Positions 58,958-64,000 of a stretch of 64,000 nt of DNA are shown in pieces. The notes below the pieces were generated by a model. It did not search any database, was not told where the DNA came from, and worked only from the letters and a program-made list of their open reading frames with translations. The stretch lies in assembly GCF_046156175.1 (NCBI RefSeq), contig NZ_JAYLVL010000001.1, positions 620,001-684,000 on the forward strand. Direction: 5' to 3'. Each line of letters opens with the position of its first letter. Positions within the stretch are counted from its first letter, which is position 1. The position numbers were made by a program, and so were the translations under genes. The stretch comes from Lacisediminihabitans sp046156175. GTDB lineage: Bacteria; Actinomycetota; Actinomycetes; Actinomycetales; Microbacteriaceae.

Positions 58958-60978
58958 CCCGGATGCCTTCACACACCATGTTCGACACCGTGCTCGTTGC
59001 CAATCGCGGCGAGATCGCCTGCCGCATCATCCGCACGCTGCGCTCGCTCGGTATCCGCTCGGTCGCCGTCTACAGTGACGCGGATGCCGGGGCCCGGCAC
59101 GTCTCGCTGGCGGATGTCGCCGTGCGCCTCGGCACCGCCAGCGCGGCCGACAGCTACCTCAACATCCCTCGGATCATCCAAGCCGCCCTCGACACCGGAG
59201 CCGGGGCGGTTCACCCCGGCTACGGATTCCTCGCCGAAAATGCGGAGTTCGCAGAGGCCTGCGCGAGCTCCGGCCTCGTCTTCATCGGTCCGGGCGTGGA
59301 GGCCCTGGCGGTGATGGGCGACAAGATCCGCGCCAAGAAGCAGGTCGCCGGCCGGGGAGTCCCGGTGGTTCCCGGTGTCGCGGACCCCGACCTCAGCGAC
59401 TCAGAGCTCGCCGCGGCGGCGATCGGGGTGGGATTCCCACTCCTGGTTAAGCCCTCCGCTGGCGGCGGCGGCAAGGGCATGCATGTGGTCGACGGACCAG
59501 AACAACTTCACGAGGCGATCGCGTCGGCCCGACGCGAGGCCCTGTCGTCCTTCGGCGACGACACGATCTTCATCGAGCGATTCGTCTCCCGCCCACGCCA
59601 CATCGAGGTGCAGGTCCTCGCCGACAACGACGGCACGACGGTGCACCTCGGCGAGCGCGAGTGCTCGCTGCAGCGGCGCCACCAGAAGGTGATCGAGGAG
59701 GCACCCTCCCCCCTGATGGACGAGGCGACTCGTGCACGGATCGGCGAGGCCGCCTGTGAGACTGCCCGCAGCGTCGGCTATCGGGGTGCCGGGACCGTGG
59801 AGTTCATCGTCTCCGCGGACGCGCCAGAGGAGTTCTTCTTCATGGAGATGAACACCCGGCTGCAGGTGGAGCACCCGGTGACGGAGCTGGTCACCGGTAT
59901 CGACCTGGTCGAGTGGCAGCTGCGCATCGCGGCCGGTGACACCCTCGACTTCGGCCAGGCTGAGGTGCACCTCACGGGGCACGCGATCGAAGCGCGTATC
60001 TACGCGGAAGACCCGCAGAACGGGTTCCTCCCCTCGGGCGGCCGGGTACTCGGGCTGCGCGAAGCGCGCGGCGAGGGCGTCCGGGTGGACAGCTCCCTCA
60101 TCGAGGGACTCGACGTTTCGGCAGACTACGATCCGATGCTGTCGAAGGTGATCGCGTGGGCTCCCGACCGCGCCGGTGCCCTTGCTCGCCTGCGCGGCGC
60201 GCTGCGGCAGACGGCGATCGTCGGCGTCACCACCAACATCGAGTTCCTCGGGCTGCTGCTCGCGGACGAGGATGTCGCGGCGGGGCGACTCGACACGGAA
60301 CTCATCGGCCGCCGTCTCGCCACCCTCGACTTCGCCACCGTCGACGACGGGTTGCTCGCGCGCGCCGCGCTCATCCTGTTCGCGGTGGCCGGCCATGAGG
60401 CCCCGGAGTCGCCCTGGCAGGCCAGGGACGGATGGAGGATCGGCGCTCACGCTCCGACCGTCTTCCGCCTACGGGTCTCCGGCACGGAGTCCGAGCAGGT
60501 TGTCGCGGTCTGGGGCACGCCCCGGCAGGCCACGGTGAGCGTGAACGGGCAGCCCCCGCTCCCCGCCGGCGTGCGACGCACCGCAGCGGCGGACGGCCCG
60601 GTCACCCGCACGACCATCGGAGGTCGGTCGATCGAATCGCACTGGTCCCTCTGTGACGACATTCTCTACCTCGTCGAAGACGGCCGGTCGTGGACCGTGC
60701 GCCGGGTGTCGACGGCTCCACGCGCTGCCGCCGACACGATAGCCGTGCCCGAACTGCGCTCCCCGATGCCCGGTGCCGTGGTGGCGATCGCGGTGAACGA
60801 CGGTGACCTCGTCGAGGAGGGTGCGGCCATCATCGTCGTGGAGGCCATGAAAATGGAGCACGTTCTGCGGGCGACGACCGCCGGACGGGTCGAATTGCAG
60901 GCGACGGTCGGGACCCAGGTCGTGCGCGACCAACTGCTGGCGACGGTCGTTCCCCACGCCGCGGCTGAGGGCGCTTAG
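58954..60978 (+). CDS. Methylcrotonyl-CoA carboxylase biotin carboxylase/carrier (alpha) subunit
   Basis: A 674-residue biotin-dependent subunit. The biotin carboxylase domain (about 10-455) has VLVANRGEIACRI, HPGYGFLAENAEF, the ATP-grasp KPSAGGGGKGMHVV and FFMEMNTRLQVEHPVTE. A divergent middle domain follows. The C-terminal carrier domain has the biotinyl Lys in VVEAMKMEHVL. It corresponds to AccA1 of mycobacteria and forms the holoenzyme with the beta subunit. GTG 58954 overlaps the beta stop (GTGA); ATG 58963 or 58978 are later alternatives. Its stop overlaps the convergent ssb stop. Confidence 0.94.
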   Translation: MTRMPSHTMFDTVLVANRGEIACRIIRTLRSLGIRSVAVYSDADAGARHVSLADVAVRLGTASAADSYLNIPRIIQAALDTGAGAVHPGYGFLAENAEFAEACASSGLVFIGPGVEALAVMGDKIRAKKQVAGRGVPVVPGVADPDLSDSELAAAAIGVGFPLLVKPSAGGGGKGMHVVDGPEQLHEAIASARREALSSFGDDTIFIERFVSRPRHIEVQVLADNDGTTVHLGERECSLQRRHQKVIEEAPSPLMDEATRARIGEAACETARSVGYRGAGTVEFIVSADAPEEFFFMEMNTRLQVEHPVTELVTGIDLVEWQLRIAAGDTLDFGQAEVHLTGHAIEARIYAEDPQNGFLPSGGRVLGLREARGEGVRVDSSLIEGLDVSADYDPMLSKVIAWAPDRAGALARLRGALRQTAIVGVTTNIEFLGLLLADEDVAAGRLDTELIGRRLATLDFATVDDGLLARAALILFAVAGHEAPESPWQARDGWRIGAHAPTVFRLRVSGTESEQVVAVWGTPRQATVSVNGQPPLPAGVRRTAAADGPVTRTTIGGRSIESHWSLCDDILYLVEDGRSWTVRRVSTAPRAAADTIAVPELRSPMPGAVVAIAVNDGDLVEEGAAIIVVEAMKMEHVLRATTAGRVELQATVGTQVVRDQLLATVVPHAAAEGA

Positions 60979-61523
60979 AACGGCGCCTCCGTGCCCTGCA
61001 CCGCCGTGCCGACCAGATCATAGACATCGTGTGTCTCCGCCTCCTCAGGAGCGCCCGGAGTCGTGGTCGGCCAGCCGTTGTCGAGGGAGGCCGCACCGGT
61101 TGCCGCGGACGGATCGGGTGCCGCAGCGTCCGCCTCCGCCCGCGTGGACGAATCGACGGCGGCGCTCGACAGGCCGCGGGTGAACGATGCCGTGCCCCAG
61201 GTGAGGTCGTGACCGATCGAATCCGCATCGATTTCGATGGACGTGCCCACTTTGTCGCCGGCGGCCCAGTCCCGGATGCGGAGGCGGCCGGTGACGATCA
61301 CCCGCTCGCCCTTCTTGATCGAGCTGTTGGCATTGAGCGCGAGCTGCCGGAACGACGTGACGGTGTACCAGTTGGTGCCGTTGTCGACCCACAGGTTGCG
61401 GGAGCGGTCGAAACGACGTTGCGTGGAGGCCAGCCGGAAGCTGGTGATGGGAAGCCCCTCGCCGGTGACGAGGTGATTCGGGACGGTGGCCACAAAGCCG
61501 GTGAGTGTGATGGTGTCGGTCAT
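60975..61523 (-). CDS. ssb: Single-stranded DNA-binding protein
   Basis: A 182-residue SSB. The OB fold covers about residues 1-105 (ITLTGFVATVPNHL, SFRLASTQRRFDRSRNLWVDNGTNWYTVTSFRQLA, KKGERVIVTGRLRIRDW). An acidic, Ala/Pro-rich tail ends in TAVQGTEAPF, where SSBs usually carry an interaction tip. It is shorter in its OB loops than the main chromosomal SSB and belongs to the actinobacterial second SSB type. ATG 61523 is preferred. It converges on the carboxylase alpha gene with overlapping stops. Confidence 0.92.
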   Translation of the reverse strand: MTDTITLTGFVATVPNHLVTGEGLPITSFRLASTQRRFDRSRNLWVDNGTNWYTVTSFRQLALNANSSIKKGERVIVTGRLRIRDWAAGDKVGTSIEIDADSIGHDLTWGTASFTRGLSSAAVDSSTRAEADAAAPDPSAATGAASLDNGWPTTTPGAPEEAETHDVYDLVGTAVQGTEAPF

Positions 61524-61590
61524 GCGGCAAGTGTGGTCCGGCATCGACCCCCGACCGGCTCATACCCCCGAGGACGGGGAGAGTCCGCCC

Positions 61591-61869
61591 TCAGAGGTAG
61601 GTGTGGAGGAGCTGCCATTCGCCCAGGGCCACGTCGTAGAGCACATCGAACATGCGGCAATCCCCGCTGTCGGAGGTGCCCTGGAAACGCCACCCGAGCG
61701 GCATAGCGCCGGGATGGGTGATCGCCGCGTAGTCGACGTCGAGAGGAGTGGGAGTGTCCGTCACGCGAAAACGGCTACCCGCCCACACGAATTGCTCCGG
61801 AATACCCTCGGCTCCGGTCCACACAGTCACGGTCGCGCCAACCAGCGTCATCTTTCCCACCTCCGACAT
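61591..61869 (-). CDS. Small conserved hypothetical protein
   Basis: A 92-residue soluble beta-rich protein with VTVWTGAEGIPEQFVWAGSRFRVTDTPTPL followed by GWRFQGTSDSGDCRMFDVLYD and LGEWQLLHTYL. The FVWAGxRFxV stretch resembles actinobacterial DUF6504-type small domains, but that assignment is weak. ATG 61869 is used; ATG 61851 would drop six residues. It follows the next upstream gene (start 62179) by 70 bases on the same strand. Function unknown. Confidence 0.7.
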   Translation of the reverse strand: MSEVGKMTLVGATVTVWTGAEGIPEQFVWAGSRFRVTDTPTPLDVDYAAITHPGAMPLGWRFQGTSDSGDCRMFDVLYDVALGEWQLLHTYL

Positions 61870-61939
61870 TCGAAACTTTGTTCGATAGTCGACTGTAAGT
61901 GACCGCGGCGCGACACGCCAACAGGGAATTACCGAGGGC

Positions 61940-62179
61940 TCAGTGCTCTCGGAACTCCGGCCACTCCGAGCCGGGGAGCAGGCTCGCGTACAGCGCACTC
62001 TGGGCGACATCCAGTGTCGGATAGATTCCGCGATAGCCGGCATCCGTCATCAGTTTGAAGGTGAAGCCGCCCTCGACGCTGTGCACGGACCCCACCGCGC
62101 CGGCCGGGCCCATCGCCACCCAGCGGTTGCCCGTCAGAACGTGGGAATCGGACGTTGACTGCATTGTGTTGCTCATCAT
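61940..62179 (-). CDS. Small hypothetical protein
   Basis: A 79-residue soluble protein. Start ATG 62179 has AAAAGGAG four bases upstream; the next codon is also ATG. The body reads NRWVAMGPAGAVGSVHSVEGGFTFKLMTDAGYRGIYPTLDVAQSALYASL, a small alpha/beta layout without a known family. Similar short proteins with a GGFTFKL-like strand occur in Microbacteriaceae, recalled but not searched. Its function is not known. It is divergent from the LLM oxidoreductase gene. Confidence 0.72.
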   Translation of the reverse strand: MMSNTMQSTSDSHVLTGNRWVAMGPAGAVGSVHSVEGGFTFKLMTDAGYRGIYPTLDVAQSALYASLLPGSEWPEFREH

Positions 62180-62295
62180 TGAGCTCCTTTTGTTCACACC
62201 TGCCGATCCATGCCGGCAGGAATAGCCTAAGTCTGCGTGACGCGATCGTCACGATGCGCGAACTGTCAATTTCATGAACTCCTGGGAGACCACCG

Positions 62296-63345
62296 ATGCC
62301 CTCCACCCGACTCGGAGTCGTCTTCGACTATGCCGATGACTTCACCACCAACGCGGCTGAGGTCACCGAATTCGAGCGGGCAGGGGTGGACCTCGTCACA
62401 GTGGCGGAGGCGTACTCGTTCGACGCGGTGAGCCAACTCGGGTATCTCGCCGCCATCACCTCGACCATGACCCTCGCCTCCGGAATCCTGCCGATCTTCT
62501 CCCGCACGCCGGCGCTGCTCGCCATGACGGCTGCGGGGCTCGATTCGGTCTCCCGCGGCCGGTTCGAACTGGGGATCGGGTCCTCCGGAGCCCAGGTCAT
62601 CGAGGGATTCCACGGCGTGCCGTTCAGCGCACCCCTCGGCCGCATCCGCGAAAACGTGGAGATCTGTCGCGCCATCTGGCGACGCGAACGCCTGGACTTC
62701 CGGGGCGCGCACTACACGATTCCGCTGCCCACGAGCCAGGGCCGCGGGCTCGGCAAGCCGCTCAAGATCATCAACCAGCCGGTGCGCGAGGCCATCCCGA
62801 TCTCGATCGCCGCCCTCACCCCGAAGGCCGTGGCGCAGGCTGCCGAGATCGCGGACGGCTGGCTTCCGCTCTTCTACCTGCCCGAGAAGGCGGATGCCGC
62901 GTGGGGCGCCGCCCTCGCCGAGGGAAGGGCTCGACGCTCTCCCGATCTCGGGCCTCTCGACGTCACGGCCCAGATGCCGTTCTACCTCGGCGACCATCCC
63001 GACCGTGCCGTGGAGGCGTACCGACAGAACGTCGCGCTCTATGTCGGAGGAATGGGTGCTCGGGGGGCGAATTTCTACAACGATCTCGCCGTGGGATACG
63101 GCTTCGACGACGAGGCGGCGAAGGTTCAGGAGCTGTACCTCACCGGCCGCAAAGCCGAGGCGGCGGCAGCCCTGCCGGAGCAACTCGTGTCGGGCACGGC
63201 GCTCATCGGCACCGAAGGCGAGGTGCGCGCCCGCGTGCACGCACTCCTCGCCTCCGGGGTCACGACGATTTCGGTGAAGCCGCTTGCGCCTTCACGCGGA
63301 GAGCGCATCGAGCAACTCGAGGCCCTCCGCGCCATCCTGGGCTAG
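62296..63345 (+). CDS. LLM-class (luciferase-like) F420-dependent oxidoreductase
   Basis: A 349-residue TIM-barrel oxidoreductase of the luciferase-like superfamily, F420-dependent in most actinobacterial homologues. Motifs are LGVVFDYADDF, LVTVAEAYSFDAVSQLGYLAA, ASGILPIFSRTPALLAMTAAGLD, GRFELGIGSSGAQVIEGFHG and ISIAALTPKAVAQAAEIADGW. The substrate is unknown. ATG 62296 lies 14 bases after GGGAG-like sequence. It converges on msrA with six bases between the stops. Confidence 0.9.
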   Translation: MPSTRLGVVFDYADDFTTNAAEVTEFERAGVDLVTVAEAYSFDAVSQLGYLAAITSTMTLASGILPIFSRTPALLAMTAAGLDSVSRGRFELGIGSSGAQVIEGFHGVPFSAPLGRIRENVEICRAIWRRERLDFRGAHYTIPLPTSQGRGLGKPLKIINQPVREAIPISIAALTPKAVAQAAEIADGWLPLFYLPEKADAAWGAALAEGRARRSPDLGPLDVTAQMPFYLGDHPDRAVEAYRQNVALYVGGMGARGANFYNDLAVGYGFDDEAAKVQELYLTGRKAEAAAALPEQLVSGTALIGTEGEVRARVHALLASGVTTISVKPLAPSRGERIEQLEALRAILG

Positions 63346-63351
63346 CACCGC

Positions 63352-63879
63352 TCAGGAAGCGAGCACGTACTCCGCGAAGGACTTACGGATCTTGTTCACT
63401 TTGGGAAGCGCCACCGCCATGCAGTAGCCCTGGCCCGGGTTCTTGGCGAAGAAGTCCTGGTGGTACTTCTCGGCCTCGTACCAGGTGCCGAGCGGCGAGA
63501 TCTCGGTGACGAGACCGCCATCCCAGTACCCGGATGCGCGATCGCGAGCGGTCTCGAACTGCTCCTTCTGGGCGTCATCCGCGTAGAACATGGCCGAGCG
63601 GTACTGCGTGCCCACATCGTTGCCCTGCCGGTTGAGCTGGCGCGGGTCGTGCAGGGAGAAGAACACGTCGAGGATGACATCCGCCGGGATGATCTCGGGG
63701 TCGAAGGTGACCGCGACCGCCTCGGCGTGACCGGTCATCCCGGTGCAGACGGCGTCGTAGTCGGGGTTCTTGGTGACACCTCCGGTGTAGCCGGAGACGA
63801 CGTCACTGACCCCGCGAAGAGTGCGGTACACCGCGTCGAGACACCAGAAACAGCCACCGGCGAGTACGAATGTTTGCAT
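63352..63879 (-). CDS. msrA: Peptide methionine sulfoxide reductase A
   Basis: Reduces S-methionine sulfoxide in proteins after oxidative damage. The 175-residue protein starts MQTFVLAGGCFWCLDAVYRTL, with the nucleophilic Cys10 in GGCFWC. It contains GYTGGVTKNPDYDAVCTGMTGHAEAVAVTFDP, DPRQLNRQGNDVGTQYRSA and the C-terminal PGQGYCMAVALPKVNKIR with a recycling Cys. The short N-terminus is the usual actinobacterial form. No msrB lies beside it in the window. Confidence 0.96.
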   Translation of the reverse strand: MQTFVLAGGCFWCLDAVYRTLRGVSDVVSGYTGGVTKNPDYDAVCTGMTGHAEAVAVTFDPEIIPADVILDVFFSLHDPRQLNRQGNDVGTQYRSAMFYADDAQKEQFETARDRASGYWDGGLVTEISPLGTWYEAEKYHQDFFAKNPGQGYCMAVALPKVNKIRKSFAEYVLAS

Positions 63880-63988
63880 GCGAGGAGCCTACTTTCCGCT
63901 TATGGGGATGGCAGCATCGCTGCCTCTCAAGACAACACCATGCCGCTCGGCACCATTCCTCACTCACAGCCGCCTCTAGGCTTGGACC

Positions 63989-64000
63989 ATGACCTATGTC
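63989..64000 (+). CDS. Start of a further gene, cut by the window edge
   Basis: ATG 63989 begins a frame of four codons (MTYV) before the window ends. The upstream 109 bases are free of other genes and divergent from msrA, as expected of a promoter region. An MTYV start is common in actinobacterial aldo/keto reductases, but four residues cannot identify the product. Confidence 0.35.

Noticed and set aside
1..64000. Search by eye for CRISPR arrays, tRNA or rRNA genes, integrases, transposases and phage genes
   Set aside because: None was found. Repeats seen are a hexanucleotide tract, operator pairs and palindromes, none with CRISPR-like spacing.

Overview
The window is about 64 kb of high-GC DNA from an actinobacterium, most likely Microbacteriaceae (Micrococcales). 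Evidence for this is the strong GC bias at third codon positions, frequent GTG and TTG starts, tightly overlapping ATGA/GTGA gene junctions, a mycothiol-dependent nitroreductase homologue, F420-type oxidoreductases, DUF2510 and DUF6993-like proteins, an ECF sigma/anti-sigma pair and an actinobacterial-type SSB. The genus cannot be fixed from the sequence alone. No tRNA, rRNA, CRISPR array, transposase or prophage gene was seen, so this reads as chromosomal backbone with metabolic clusters.

Layout. 1-6.7 kb is a cell-surface glycopolymer region: two paralogous fusions of CDP-glycerol glycerophosphotransferase and glycosyltransferase flank a GT39-like membrane glycosyltransferase. 6.8-7.8 kb holds a heliorhodopsin-family protein whose retinal-binding lysine is replaced by threonine. 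It is translationally coupled to a 94-residue membrane protein and preceded by a GACAAT hexanucleotide repeat. 8-15.4 kb is a seven-gene valine degradation operon with two tandem palindromic operators in front. 15.5-21 kb has a MOSC protein, a pentapeptide-repeat protein and a 1367-residue membrane protein. 21-23.4 kb is a two-component locus whose kinase gene carries an in-frame amber codon. 23.5-29.9 kb is a cluster with an agmatinase-family enzyme, a cyclase-family hydrolase, an NCS1 permease, an NTF2-like protein, an amidohydrolase and an XRE-cupin regulator. 30-42 kb is mostly housekeeping: DNA glycosylase, RpiB, oxidoreductases, aminopeptidase N, an ABC exporter, MscS and globin. 42-46.5 kb has a desaturase and the first half of a leucine degradation regulon with its TetR regulator. 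46.6-52 kb is mixed and includes a decayed NUDIX gene. 52-54 kb is an ECF sigma/anti-sigma pair divergent from a Rieske/DUF2231 operon. 54-57 kb has a thioesterase, EttA and a lipoprotein. 57-61 kb holds the methylcrotonyl-CoA carboxylase genes. The window ends with SSB, small proteins, an LLM oxidoreductase, MsrA and the first codons of another gene.

How the genes work together. Branched-chain amino acid catabolism is the main theme. The valine operon runs from isobutyryl-CoA to methylmalonate semialdehyde. It then appears to add a non-acylating aldehyde dehydrogenase, a family III CoA-transferase and a crotonase resembling methylmalonyl-CoA decarboxylase, a possible alternative to MmsA. The leucine genes lie at two sites 12 kb apart. 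Both carry a pair of GTTAGTnnnnACTAAC-type palindromes at identical 24-bp spacing, so one TetR repressor probably controls both. The most unusual item is the lysine-less heliorhodopsin with its coupled small partner.
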